The position numbers were made by a program, and so were the translations under genes. Source: UBA5070 sp035352895 (GTDB lineage Bacteria > Fibrobacterota > Fibrobacteria > UBA5070). Taken from it: a stretch of DNA of 64,000 bases. Each line of letters starts with the position of its first letter. The first letter of the stretch is position 1. The DNA is taken from contig DAOPYN010000006.1 in assembly GCA_035352895.1 (NCBI GenBank), positions 1 through 64,000 on the forward strand, given 5' to 3'. Of the stretch, positions 19,246-28,554 are shown piece by piece. A model generated the notes under the pieces. That model did no database searches. It was not told where the DNA came from and saw only the letters and a program-made list of their open reading frames with translations.

Positions 19246-21612
19246 TCAGCGCCTCCCCGCGGCGTCCGGCGAGCGTCCTTGCGCCGGGGCTTGGGGAAGC
19301 ACCAGACGCAGCCTGCCATGATCCAGAGCCATGCGCGGACGCGACGGAGACACCTTGGCGCCGGCCCCGCCCGACTTGACGGAAACCGACGGATCCGCCC
19401 ATGCGCCTTCGCCCGCGTACCAGCCGGCCAGGAAGACCAGCGCGGCTTGTTCTGTGGTCTGGCCTTCGTTGGAGGCGTACGACCCGGAGGCCGAACACAG
19501 ATCCAGGTAGCTCTTGGCGGCCGGGGTGTGGCGCGTCTTGACCAGATCGTACAGGGGCTGGTCGTAGGCCACATCCTTCAGCGTGGTGAACTGGTTGTTG
19601 GGTCCTCCCGTGATCCAGCCCGGCATCGGAGTTCCGTAGGCGAAGGTGCTCCAGTGGTAGGGGTGGCGGATGGCCTTCTCGCCGAACCCCGCCACGAAGG
19701 AGGTGTCCAGGGCGTTCACACCCAGGAGGTGGTGCAGCACCCGCAGCGCGTTCTCGTCGAAGGATCCGTCGGAGGAGACCGTCCCGGCGAACACCATGGC
19801 CTGGGCCCGGAACAGGGCCGTTTCGTTGGAGCCCCACCAGAATTCGGTGGACCGCAACGGAGTCCCGTAGGCCGAGCCCGACACGATGGCGGTTGCCCAC
19901 GACCCCGTCGATTGGAGGGTGGTCCTCGCGTAGCTGGACAACCACGGGTACACCTCCTTGGACGTCGCAAGGGACATCGCCCCGAACAATTGCGGAGTGA
20001 ACCAGCTCACCGGCTCGGAGGCCAATTTCTGGAACTCCTGCAGGACTTCCATCTGGAAGGAGGAGTCCCCCTTGCGGCGCGCCCACTCGGCCCGGGCCCA
20101 GAATTCCTCCTGGCGCGAATCCTTGTCGGTGTAGTAGATGTCTCCTTGCCCCACACCCCGATGCGTGGAAAGCCACGCGAGGGCTCGCTCGGAAGCCTCC
20201 AGCATCCGTCGCGAGAAGGCCGCATCCAGGTTTTCGAAAACCCGCGCGCCCTGCGAAAGAACCGCGCAGGCGTCGCCGGCGTCCACGGACGACGCTTCCG
20301 TGGCGTTCCTGGCCTGAAGCGACGCCCAGCGGGGAAGGAGATCCTGGTCGGGGGTCTTCCCCCACGAGAATTCGGGTTCGGCGTCCACCTTGTGGAAGAA
20401 CGATCCGTCCGCGCGTTGCATGCGCAGGATCCACTCCAGTCCCCAGCGGGCTTCGTCCAGGAGCGCGGAAGATGGCGTCAATTCCCGTCCAGACCGGATC
20501 CGGTCGAGCTCCACCAGCCAAAGGAAGGAGGCCACGGAAATGGACGCCTCGTGCACCCACTTGCCGAAATCCCCCGCGTTGTGCCAGCCGCCGTGGAAAT
20601 CGCCCGAGAGGCCGGTGTCGGAACGCGAGGTATCCTGACGATGGCAGACGGGGTGGTCGATTCCCACGCGTTCGTCGTGGACGGCCGCGCCGCAGCGGAT
20701 GGTGGAGAAGCACCGCAAGGCGTTCTTGTAGAGGTCCGCGTACACGCCCGCCTTGATGGAAAACGGCGCCGAGCGGACACCTTTGGTTTCGATCCTCCAG
20801 GTCCCTTCTTCCGTGAAGGCGTCGAAATCACCGATGGCCACCATCTCGCCGCTGGTGGCCGAATCGTCCCAAACCCCTCCCCAGAGCCCGGTGAAGTGGG
20901 ATTTTCCCTGGGCGTCCACCACGTGGAAGGTATCTCCCGGCCAGACATGGGGAGTGGTGATCACGGTGCGCTTTTTCCAGGAAGACTCGTAGCCAACCTG
21001 GTCCACCTTGGGGAATCGGGAGGTGTAGATGCCGGTGTCCGGCGCGATCTTCTCCTCGCCCGCCTGGTAGAACTCGATGTCGTCGATCTCGGCCCACAGG
21101 TCCTTGCCGGTGTTGTTGCCCACCAGGAACCCTACCTGGATGGCCTTTGCCGGAGTCCAGGCGCTGGCCGTCCCCCAGCTTTGCTTGAGCTTGGAAAAGG
21201 GCACCTCGAACAGGCGCCAGACCGTATCGGCGGGAACCGTGGCTTCGTAGTGGTTGTACGAGGTGTTGGTGGTCGTGGTGGGGATCTGGACCTTGAGCGA
21301 CCCCGCGTTGGTGCGCGCACGGAAGCGGACGCCCACTTGGGCGGACAGGTCCGTCTCTCCATAGTTGGCTTGGAAGGCTCCGGAGGCGCCCCCGTATCCG
21401 GACACCCCAGACAATTTCACCTCCAGCCGCCCGCAGGCCTTTGAGTCCGTGGCGCCCGGCGAACGCGCCCGCGTCCATCTCGCCTCGGAGGAAAGGCTGT
21501 CCTGGTAGGTGATCCATCCTCCGCCGCCGGGTGACGTGGCTCCAGGGGTTTCGAAGTCGTCGAAGGCGAGTGCGGCGTGGGCCAGGGCCACCAGGAGAGG
21601 AAGGGAAAGCAT
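19246..21612 (-). CDS. Secreted GH9 cellulase with N-terminal CBM-like domain and Asn at one conserved active-site Asp
   Basis: 788 residues: a signal peptide (LPLLVALAHAALA), an N-terminal beta-sandwich CBM-like domain (about 20-200; DDFETPG, IQVGFLVGNNTGKDLWAEIDD), an Ig-like module (about 205-300; SRFPKVDQVGYE) and a GH9 (alpha/alpha)6 catalytic domain. The family DAGD motif reads NAGD (N345-D348), so the first Asp is Asn while the catalytic-base Asp (D348) is kept. The general acid is E716 in SNEGQTTEQAA. Other GH9 blocks, ALDTSFVAGFG and HHLLGVN, are present. It should hydrolyse cellulose by inversion, if the Asn is tolerated. The ATG has GAGG five bases upstream. Confidence 0.9.
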   Translation of the reverse strand: MLSLPLLVALAHAALAFDDFETPGATSPGGGGWITYQDSLSSEARWTRARSPGATDSKACGRLEVKLSGVSGYGGASGAFQANYGETDLSAQVGVRFRARTNAGSLKVQIPTTTTNTSYNHYEATVPADTVWRLFEVPFSKLKQSWGTASAWTPAKAIQVGFLVGNNTGKDLWAEIDDIEFYQAGEEKIAPDTGIYTSRFPKVDQVGYESSWKKRTVITTPHVWPGDTFHVVDAQGKSHFTGLWGGVWDDSATSGEMVAIGDFDAFTEEGTWRIETKGVRSAPFSIKAGVYADLYKNALRCFSTIRCGAAVHDERVGIDHPVCHRQDTSRSDTGLSGDFHGGWHNAGDFGKWVHEASISVASFLWLVELDRIRSGRELTPSSALLDEARWGLEWILRMQRADGSFFHKVDAEPEFSWGKTPDQDLLPRWASLQARNATEASSVDAGDACAVLSQGARVFENLDAAFSRRMLEASERALAWLSTHRGVGQGDIYYTDKDSRQEEFWARAEWARRKGDSSFQMEVLQEFQKLASEPVSWFTPQLFGAMSLATSKEVYPWLSSYARTTLQSTGSWATAIVSGSAYGTPLRSTEFWWGSNETALFRAQAMVFAGTVSSDGSFDENALRVLHHLLGVNALDTSFVAGFGEKAIRHPYHWSTFAYGTPMPGWITGGPNNQFTTLKDVAYDQPLYDLVKTRHTPAAKSYLDLCSASGSYASNEGQTTEQAALVFLAGWYAGEGAWADPSVSVKSGGAGAKVSPSRPRMALDHGRLRLVLPQAPAQGRSPDAAGRR

Positions 21613-21818
21613 GAGATCCTCGATTGCGGAAAAGGGAGACAGCGAAAGGCTGGAAATCCAGAATTCCAGCACTCGATGGGTCGCCGAAAACGGCCCTGTC
21701 GGAATTGCTCTTTTGGACGGAAAAGCCTGCAAATTGCCACACCATCCCATTTCCATCCGATCATCCTGCCTGGGGGAGCCCCCCTTCCGAGCATTTCTAA
21801 ATAGTAGCCGACCCTGGA

Positions 21819-21834
21819 ATCCCATCCGTGGGAT
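21819..21834 (+). other. Small inverted repeat in the divergent GH9/membrane-protein promoter region
   Basis: ATCCCA-TCCG-TGGGAT, a perfect 6-bp stem, lies in the 279-bp divergent region (21613-21891). A second imperfect dyad, CTGGAA...TTCCAG, lies near 21650-21670. Either could be an operator; nothing further supports it. Confidence 0.3.
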
Positions 21835-21891
21835 CCGGCAAAGGGCATCTTCCTCACCCCCCCCCAATTCTCCAAACCTGGAGCTGCCGCC

Positions 21892-22746
21892 ATGCCAACG
21901 AGCTACACCCCCTCCGGCCGATTCAACCCGATCGCGCTGCTTCTTCTGCCGGCCACACTCCTCACGGTCATTCCTCTGATGTCCACGGCCTACGCCTACG
22001 CCATCTGGTACGTCCCCTTCGTCTATCTCAACGCCATCTTCGCCCTGATCCTGGGAGGTCTCACCGGCGTGGTCATCAACCTCCTGGTGATCAGTATCGG
22101 CAAGGTCCGCAACAACGCCCTGGCCATCGCCTTCACCGTCGTCGGCGCCCTGGTCTCGATCTACGTGCAGTAGGCGGTCTGGGTGGATCTGGTGATCAAT
22201 GCCGGCAAGTCCATCGGAGACGACCACTTGGGCATCACGATGAGCAACATCAAGATCCTCCAGGTTCTGGAACTTCTCCTCTCCCCAGGCGTCCTCTTCG
22301 AGCTCATCGGGAAGATCAGCGAGAACGGAACCTGGGGGATCCGCGGCAACGCGGTCAGCGGGGTGTTCCTGATCGGCATCTGGGTGATCGAGACCGGCAT
22401 GCTTCTGGTGTTGCCCTTGCTCCAATCCACCCTCCAGTCCCAGAAGCCCTTCTGCGAGGTGTGCGGCGAATGGTTCAAGGAAGAGGAACTTCCCCCCTTC
22501 CAGTACATCGAGGATGTCCAGGCATTCAAGTCCAGCCTGGAGAACCTGGAGGTTTCCCCGCTGGGTGCCCTCAAGCAAGGCGGTTCCAAGGAGACCGACC
22601 ATTGCATCGTGACCCGCTACTCCTCCCCGGCCAACGCGCAGTGCTACCTCTCGGTGCACAACAAGAAGGCGAAGGTCAGCGACAAGGGCGAGGTGGAATT
22701 CGACGACCAGCCGCTGGCCGAATACGTCCTGGCCAAGGCGGGCTGA
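21892..22746 (+). pseudogene. Polytopic membrane protein with CxxC domain, interrupted by one in-frame amber codon
   Basis: The same reading frame is open across 285 codons except for a TAG at 22171-22173. The context reads IYVQ-[TAG]-AVWVDLVINAG, where TGG (Trp) would fit naturally by one G-to-A change. Before it lie three hydrophobic helices, and after it a fourth (GVFLIGIWVIETGMLLVLPLL) and a soluble domain with CEVCGEW, possibly metal-binding. The first ATG has GGAG eight bases upstream. The downstream part has an in-frame GTG at 22183. Options are a recent nonsense mutation, readthrough, expression as two pieces, or a base-call error. Function is not recognised. Confidence 0.65.
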
Positions 22747-22750
22747 CGCT

Positions 22751-24148
22751 TCACCAGGGGTTTCCCTTCCCCAGGGGCGGCCACGGATGGGGCCGCCCCA
22801 CCGAATCCAGGCGGACATAGCCGTGGGAACAGTGGAGGATCACCCCCCCGTCCGTCGTGCCCCACCAGCTGCACCCGCTTCCCGGCAGCAACAGGAAGGG
22901 GACCCGCTTGGGCCGACCGGCTGGATCCGCCACGATGCGTTCCAGCCCCCCGACCGCACCGAAATGACCTCCCGCTTTCAGGGTCAGGACCCCGAATCGG
23001 GTCTGGAGGAAAGCATCCACCGGGGTGGAATCGACCACCACCACGCGACCCGAATCCATCCAGGCGAGCTCCCCTCCCCATTCGCCGCGCGAGGCGCCCA
23101 GGAGCCACCCCCCGCCCCATGCACAGGACGATTGCGGCGTCTGGCGGACGGTCTCGGTGGTGGGGCCGTCGGCCCAACCGTGCAGGACCGCATTCCACGA
23201 CCATTTCCGTAATTCGTCGCTTCCGAGCGTATCGCAGGGGGGCAAGTGCAGGAGGGTGTCCACGAAAAGCTCCGATCGGAGGTCCGGTCCTTCCGTCAGG
23301 AACAGGCCGTGCAGGTACAGGTTTTCGCGCATGTCGGGAAGGTCCGCGACATCCCGTTTGGCGATCCGCTCCAAGGCGCTAGCCGCCGCTTCCCGCACCT
23401 GGGGGTGCCAATGGGAATCCGCCGCCGCCCCCAGAAGCCCCGTCGAACGTGAATCGCCCAGATCGCCCAGCGAGCGCGCCGCCGATGCCTGGCACAGCCA
23501 GTCGGTCGGATCGACGAGCGCCTGTTCCAGGCGAACACGCCAAAATGTGTCGCGCGTCCAGCCCATGGCGCGGAGGAACGCGTTGCGCTCCCGGCTTCCA
23601 AGACCGCGGTCGATCCGTTCACGCAGGCCTCTCGCCTGGGTGTCGAGGTCGCCCAGAATCCAGAAGAATCCCGGCCAATCGCGCACACCCAGGGAGTCCC
23701 CCACCTGAACCAGGGTGCGCAGCCCACGTGGTGTTCCCGCCGACATGCGGACGAATTCGATCTCCTTGCGCCAATCGGCGTCCGGACGCGCAACGGAGAG
23801 GGAATCCAGGAGCGCATCCGCCCGGGGATTTCCCAGCAACGAGGTTCCCAGCAGATCCAAGGCCAATCGCCGGCGGTCCTTGTCGGGATCCGTGCGCGCC
23901 ACCGAATCCAGCCAGCGCGCGAACGCGGGACGGTCGCCGCTGCGACGGATCCTGTTCCTGAGCGAATCGGAAAGGCGGCCACCGGGGATCCGGCAACGCC
24001 CCAGGTCCGAAGCGAAGGCGGCCACCACCCGCGAGACGCGTTCGTTCTCCTTCGCTTCCCGTGCGCGGCGCCATTCGAAGACGCCCCACGGGAGAAGGAC
24101 GGCCACCATCGCGCCAAGAGCGAGGAATTTCCTGGGGATCGAAACCAT
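22751..24148 (-). CDS. Membrane-anchored HEAT-repeat-like protein
   Basis: 465 residues with an N-terminal signal-anchor (FLALGAMVAVLLPWGVFEW). A mainly helical region contains HEAT-like units, clearest in LVDPTDWLCQASAARSLGDLG and HPQVREAAASALERIA. The C-terminal third is beta-rich and unrecognised (WGGELAWMDSGRVVVVDS). It is probably a periplasm-facing scaffold. ATG 24148 is chosen. No SD is present, but TACGTTGG sits five bases upstream, so it may be leaderless. It is convergent with the amber-interrupted gene (4-nt gap). Confidence 0.65.
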   Translation of the reverse strand: MVSIPRKFLALGAMVAVLLPWGVFEWRRAREAKENERVSRVVAAFASDLGRCRIPGGRLSDSLRNRIRRSGDRPAFARWLDSVARTDPDKDRRRLALDLLGTSLLGNPRADALLDSLSVARPDADWRKEIEFVRMSAGTPRGLRTLVQVGDSLGVRDWPGFFWILGDLDTQARGLRERIDRGLGSRERNAFLRAMGWTRDTFWRVRLEQALVDPTDWLCQASAARSLGDLGDSRSTGLLGAAADSHWHPQVREAAASALERIAKRDVADLPDMRENLYLHGLFLTEGPDLRSELFVDTLLHLPPCDTLGSDELRKWSWNAVLHGWADGPTTETVRQTPQSSCAWGGGWLLGASRGEWGGELAWMDSGRVVVVDSTPVDAFLQTRFGVLTLKAGGHFGAVGGLERIVADPAGRPKRVPFLLLPGSGCSWWGTTDGGVILHCSHGYVRLDSVGRPHPWPPLGKGNPW

Positions 24149-24261
24149 GGATGCCAACGTAGAATCGTGTGCCTGTCGCTTGCCGACCGATCCTGCTTCC
24201 CGATCGCCACTCGGACCACGGGATTTGCACGCAGGTTCGCCCCCCCTTTTCCTGGACCGTC

Positions 24262-24269
24262 TACTTTTC
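24262..24269 (+). promoter_or_regulatory. Putative -7 promoter box TACTTTTC
   Basis: One mismatch from TAnnTTTG, seven bases before ATG 24277, which has no SD. Fits the leaderless class. Confidence 0.38.
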
Positions 24270-24276
24270 GGGATCC

Positions 24277-25500
24277 ATGACTTCCGTCCGCCTTGCCCAC
24301 AGCCGCCTGTCCGAACTCTGGCCCACCTCCCTGCGCGGAGCCCGCCTGGGTGCCGTGGTGCACCCCGCGTCCATCCTTCCCGACTTCACCCATCTGGCCG
24401 ACATCCTGCGCAAACCCGGCTCCCCCTGGACGCTGGTGTCGCTCTTTGGACCCCAGCACGGGATCCTGGGCCACACCCAGGACAACATGATCGAGTGGGA
24501 GGGAGAAAGCGATCCGCGCTGGGGCGTGCCGGTCCATTCCCTGTACGGCACCGTGCGCAAGCCCACCCCCGCGATGCTGGAAGGTGTGGATGCTCTTCTG
24601 GTGGACCTGCAGGACGTGGGCGCCCGCTACTACACCTTCATCTGGACGCTGCTGCTTTGCATGGAGGCCGCCTGGGAGAAGGGGATCGCGGTGGTGGTTC
24701 CGGACCGTCCCAATCCATTGGGTGGCGATCTGGTGGAAGGCCCCCTGCTGGATGCCGAATACAAGTCCTTCGTGGGCTTGCACACCGTCCCCGTGCGCCA
24801 CGGCCTGACCATGGGGGAGATGGCGCGCCTTCTGGTGGCGGAGAAGTTCCCCGGCCTGGCGCTCCACGTGCTTCCCATGGAAGGCTGGCACCGTTCCATG
24901 CTTTGGGAGGACGCGAACCTTCCCTGGGTGCTGCCCAGCCCCAACATGCCCACGCCGGACACCGCACGGGTGTATCCCGGCATGTGCCTCCTGGAGGCCT
25001 GCACGGCCAGCGAAGGACGCGGCACCACGCGTCCCTTCGAGATCTTCGGCGCGCCGTGGATCGATGCCGCGCGGCTGAAATCCGACCTCGATTCCCTGGC
25101 GCTTCCCGGCGTGGTCTTCCGCGAACTGGGATTCCAGCCCACCTTCCACAAGGGTGTGGGCCGCCTGTGCCAGGGCGTGCAGATCCACGTGACGGATCCC
25201 GTCAAACTGCGACCCGTGGAACTGGGCATCGCGGCCATGTGGGCGTTGCGTCGCCAGGGGTCGCGCCCCGATCCCGTGAAGATCGATCCGCTGGACCCGC
25301 GCGGGATTCCCGACGTCTTCGCCTGGAAGGCCCCGCCCTACGAATACGAACCCGTGAAGCCCGCGATCGACATCCTGGCCGGACATCGCCACTGGCGCGA
25401 CATGCTGGAAGCCGGCGCTGCGGTGCGGGATCTGTCCGAAGCCTGGAAGCCGGACGAAGCCGCGTGGAGGAAGCGCCGGGAGCCGTTCCTGCTCTACTGA
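24277..25500 (+). CDS. DUF1343 / NamZ-type exo-beta-N-acetylmuramidase-like protein
   Basis: 407 residues covering the full DUF1343 domain: GPQHGILGHTQDNM, SLYGTVRKPTPAMLEGVDAL, the family hallmark LLVDLQDVGARYYTFIWTL, and VVVPDRPNPLGG with SFVGLHTVPVRHGLTMGEMA. Characterised NamZ enzymes remove terminal N-acetylmuramic acid from peptidoglycan fragments, so a role in wall recycling or muropeptide use is likely. Unlike many homologues there is no signal peptide, and the upstream frame does not encode one, which suggests cytoplasmic action. The start is supported by the TACTTTTC box. Its stop lies two bases from the convergent neighbour. Confidence 0.88.
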   Translation: MTSVRLAHSRLSELWPTSLRGARLGAVVHPASILPDFTHLADILRKPGSPWTLVSLFGPQHGILGHTQDNMIEWEGESDPRWGVPVHSLYGTVRKPTPAMLEGVDALLVDLQDVGARYYTFIWTLLLCMEAAWEKGIAVVVPDRPNPLGGDLVEGPLLDAEYKSFVGLHTVPVRHGLTMGEMARLLVAEKFPGLALHVLPMEGWHRSMLWEDANLPWVLPSPNMPTPDTARVYPGMCLLEACTASEGRGTTRPFEIFGAPWIDAARLKSDLDSLALPGVVFRELGFQPTFHKGVGRLCQGVQIHVTDPVKLRPVELGIAAMWALRRQGSRPDPVKIDPLDPRGIPDVFAWKAPPYEYEPVKPAIDILAGHRHWRDMLEAGAAVRDLSEAWKPDEAAWRKRREPFLLY

Positions 25501-25502
25501 GG

Positions 25503-26810
25503 CTACTCCTCGGATCCTTCCAGGACCTTGACCCGCTTTTCCAGCTCGATGGTGTGGAGGGTGAGCTCCTCCACCTTCTTCAGGAGCACCAGGTTCATCT
25601 GCGCCAGATCCAGCCCGTTGGTTTCGATCTCCGCCGCGCTGGGGACTTCCGGCAGGTGCTTGTGGGCCTTGGTGTAGGCTTCCACCTCGGAAAGCGGCGC
25701 CAGCTGGTATCCGGGTTCGAACACGTAGTCGGCGACGTTGGACGACGAGATCCCGTTGGTGACCACCTTGCCGTTGATGGTGCCGGTGACGGTGGCGTTT
25801 CCGTTCACATGGAGCCCGTTGGTGGCGATCCCGGTGCCGCCGAATTTCGCGTCCCGACCCACCTTCGGCTCGGGATCCACGTACTTGGTGGGATCTCCTC
25901 CGGCGAAGTTCCATTCTCCGTATGGCTTTGCGGCGTTCAAGGCCGCGAACGAACCCGAGGTCCATTCCTTGGTCGCCACATAGCCGAGGAGTTGCGCTTC
26001 GGAAGCTCCAGCAGTCTGGTACATCCGCACCGAGCCGGTGGCGGAATAGAGCTCGAGGACGCCGCCCGCCGAGGCGAATCCGTATTGTGAATCGCCGATG
26101 GCGAGCTTGGGAACCTTGGGGTTGGTTCCGTCCGTGTATTGCTTGTAAGATGCGATGTACCCCTCCCTGGCCTGCAGGTAGGTGGCATCCGCCGCGGAAG
26201 AGGTGAGTGCGCCCACGTCCGCTGCGGAGAGCGAGGACTTTTCGGCCAGGGCGCCCAAGCCCAGATTCGTGCGGGCGGCGGCCTTGTCGGAAAGATCCGA
26301 CAGATTCTTTCCACTGGAGAGCATCCCCGAGGGCGCGCTGGCCGCGATCTGGGCGCTGACCCAGGCCGCATCCGCTTTCTTGTCCAGGGTTTCCCCCAAG
26401 GTCCGCACCGTGGTGGTGTCGGCCTTCGCGCCCACGGCATCCTTCAGGGACCCGATCTGCTCGGCCTCAGCCTTCTTGGCCACCAGCTCGGCCAGCGCCC
26501 GCACCACCGACGTGTCCACCTTCCCCTTCAGCGCCTTTTCCAGATCCGCCGTTCCCACCTTGGACGCGATCAACTTGATGGCGTCCTCGAGAGCGGTCTG
26601 TTCGGCCTTGGATGCCTGCAATCCAGTGACCGCCAATTGCACCGTACCCAGCGACGCCTGCGTCGCCTTGGTGCCCACCGTGCTGTCCAGATAGGCGAAG
26701 TTCTTGTTGACTTCCTCCGATCGGGCGGGCTGGCCCGAGGAAAACACGGAAGGTACCGCGGCAAGCGAAGCACCCGCGGTAAGGAGTGCGAAGGCGATCA
26801 GGCGAGGCAT
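25503..26810 (-). CDS. Secreted fibre-like coiled-coil protein with C-terminal chaperone-type tail
   Basis: 435 residues with a signal peptide (LIAFALLTAGASLAA). An Ala/Lys/Asp-rich coiled-coil stalk (about 40-150; KADTTTVRTLGETLDKKAD) and beta-rich head segments with short Gly/Asn repeats (GGTGIATNGLHVNGNATVTG) follow. The C-terminal module is common in FCB bacteria: YVFEPGYQLAPLSEVEAYTK then HKHLPEVPSAAEIETNGLDL and a terminal coiled coil. This recalls trimeric tail-fibre-like surface proteins, where the end module may drive trimerisation. ATG 26810 has GGAG six bases upstream, and TACGTTTT lies at 26843-26850. Confidence 0.78.
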   Translation of the reverse strand: MPRLIAFALLTAGASLAAVPSVFSSGQPARSEEVNKNFAYLDSTVGTKATQASLGTVQLAVTGLQASKAEQTALEDAIKLIASKVGTADLEKALKGKVDTSVVRALAELVAKKAEAEQIGSLKDAVGAKADTTTVRTLGETLDKKADAAWVSAQIAASAPSGMLSSGKNLSDLSDKAAARTNLGLGALAEKSSLSAADVGALTSSAADATYLQAREGYIASYKQYTDGTNPKVPKLAIGDSQYGFASAGGVLELYSATGSVRMYQTAGASEAQLLGYVATKEWTSGSFAALNAAKPYGEWNFAGGDPTKYVDPEPKVGRDAKFGGTGIATNGLHVNGNATVTGTINGKVVTNGISSSNVADYVFEPGYQLAPLSEVEAYTKAHKHLPEVPSAAEIETNGLDLAQMNLVLLKKVEELTLHTIELEKRVKVLEGSEE

Positions 26811-26882
26811 GGAAATCTCCAGGGAAATGGTCGTTGCGGACGAAAACGTAGCACCACCCATCCCCACGATCCAGTCGCTCCC

Positions 26883-28478
26883 CTACTTGCGCCCCGATCC
26901 CTTCCCGGGAACCGGATGCAAGCGTCCCAGCAGATCGGCCAGCGCCCGGTCGTCGCGGATCCCGGTATCGAACCTGTATCCCTTGGACGTGCGCAGAGGC
27001 ATGCATCCGTCGCCCCCGTTGGCCAGATAGGAATACGTCGCCACCCGTACCGTGTCGTCTTCCCCAAGATCGGCGGCGGCCCCTTCCAGACGGAAGGTCT
27101 TCCACCGGTTCTTCTCGTCGCGCGTTCCCGCCAATCCCGCCACAGCTGGATTCCTGCCTCGCCCTTCCAGGATCTTGACCACATGGCGCAGCTTCTTGCC
27201 CGTGAGCGTCATCACCACCACGGTGTTCCCGAAGGGAGCCACCCTTTGGACATCCTCCATGGTCACCAGGCCGGAATCCAGGTCGTCGCGCACACCGCCC
27301 TGGTTGACGAGGCCAACCCGGGCCCCGTGCGACGCAGCCGCTTCCAGGAGGGAACGTGCGCAAAGATCGGCCAACCGTCCCTTCTCGCCGCGGGAGCTCT
27401 TCGCGGGAAGCAACGCCACGCGCAAGGCGCGCAGGCTGTCCACCGGAGGGGACAGGCGCACCAGGAGGGCCTCCATCGCGGAATCCGGACGGAACGCGCG
27501 AAGGAATCGGCCATCGACGACGGAATCGGTGGATGCGGTGGGCAGGAAAGGGGCACCTTCCCAGGAGACCAGCCGCGCGAGGGAATCGAAGCGCAGGGTG
27601 ATCACCCCGATCTCCATCCCGTGGCGCCAGGCATGCACCACCGGGACCTTCCGCCCTGGAGCCGCGACGGCCACCACGGGGTAGGGAAGCGGTCGGCCCC
27701 CGACAGGGAAGGAACCCATCAGGAGATGATCGTGTCCTCCCACGATGCAATCCAGGCCGGGAATCGCGCGGGCAAGGGTCGTGTCCTTGGCCAGCCCCGC
27801 GTGGGACAGGCCGATCACCGGAAACACTCCCGCCTTGCGCAGCGAGTCCACCAGTCCGGCCACCGAGGCGGGATCCGAAAAGCGCAGGTTGCGCCCGGGG
27901 TTGGAGATCGAAGCGGTGCCTGGATGGACCAGCCCCACGATGCCGATCCGGCGTCCGCCCACCTCGCGCACAAGGAATGACGGAATCCGTCCCGCCAGTT
28001 CCGGCTCCCGCCCGGCCTCCAGGTTGGAGGCCACCACCGGCACGCGCGACGAATCCAGGAATCCGCGCAGGACCGCCGGACCACCGTCGAATTCGTGGTT
28101 TCCAGGCACGAATGCGTCGACGCCAAGGCGGCGCACCACCTCGGCGTCGGCCCGCCCGCGGTAGGACGAATACCAGGACGTTCCGGACAGTTGGTCGCCG
28201 GCGTGCAACAGCAGCGCGTCCGGATGGGCGCGGCGGAGGGAATCGAAGGCGGCCTTCAGGATCGCGGATCCACCCAGGGGGATCCTGGTGGATCGGCCGT
28301 GGAATCTCGCCGACTCCAGGGAAGGATCCAACCGGGAGTGGATGTCGGCGACGTGGACCAGGGTGAGGGAAAAGCCCGTGTCCTTCCTGGCGCTTTGCGG
28401 GTGCTTGGCGACGGAATCCGACACGCTACCGGCCGGAGACGCTCCCGCCAGGAGAAGAACGATCAGGATGGAATGCAT
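26883..28478 (-). CDS. Exported 5'-nucleotidase / UshA-like metallophosphatase
   Basis: 531 residues with a signal peptide. The N-terminal calcineurin-like domain has the metal motifs in order: VADIHSRLD (D-x-H), HAGDQLSGT (GD), PGNHEFDGG (GNHE), LSHAGLAKD and VGGHDHLL (GHDH). The C-terminal domain shows NQGGVRDDLDSG and YLANGGDGC, typical of 5'-nucleotidase substrate-binding domains. It probably hydrolyses extracellular nucleotides or nucleotide sugars to salvage nucleosides and phosphate. ATG 28478 has GGGAGG eight bases upstream, and that SD is inside a strong hairpin (28488-28524). Confidence 0.92.
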   Translation of the reverse strand: MHSILIVLLLAGASPAGSVSDSVAKHPQSARKDTGFSLTLVHVADIHSRLDPSLESARFHGRSTRIPLGGSAILKAAFDSLRRAHPDALLLHAGDQLSGTSWYSSYRGRADAEVVRRLGVDAFVPGNHEFDGGPAVLRGFLDSSRVPVVASNLEAGREPELAGRIPSFLVREVGGRRIGIVGLVHPGTASISNPGRNLRFSDPASVAGLVDSLRKAGVFPVIGLSHAGLAKDTTLARAIPGLDCIVGGHDHLLMGSFPVGGRPLPYPVVAVAAPGRKVPVVHAWRHGMEIGVITLRFDSLARLVSWEGAPFLPTASTDSVVDGRFLRAFRPDSAMEALLVRLSPPVDSLRALRVALLPAKSSRGEKGRLADLCARSLLEAAASHGARVGLVNQGGVRDDLDSGLVTMEDVQRVAPFGNTVVVMTLTGKKLRHVVKILEGRGRNPAVAGLAGTRDEKNRWKTFRLEGAAADLGEDDTVRVATYSYLANGGDGCMPLRTSKGYRFDTGIRDDRALADLLGRLHPVPGKGSGRK

Positions 28479-28487
28479 CTTCGGTGC

Positions 28488-28524
28488 CTCCCGAGGGCGC
28501 CGTCCAGGAGGCGCCGATCGGGAG
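28488..28524 (-). promoter_or_regulatory. Long hairpin that occludes the SD of the nucleotidase gene
   Basis: On the minus strand, CTCCCGA (with a 2-nt bulge) and GGCGCC pair with GGCGCC and TCGGGAG around an 8-nt loop, giving about 13 bp. The 3' arm contains the GGGAGG SD of the gene starting at 28478. No T-run follows, so a translational switch or a processed mRNA end is more likely than a terminator. Confidence 0.5.
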
Positions 28525-28554
28525 ACAAGGTAGCTGCGATCCGGATTGCGGGTC

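Noticed and set aside
19279..21444. 721-codon plus-strand frame across the GH9 gene
   Set aside because: The GH9 frame has a signal peptide and catalytic motifs; the opposite frame is an Arg/Gly/Pro-rich shadow.
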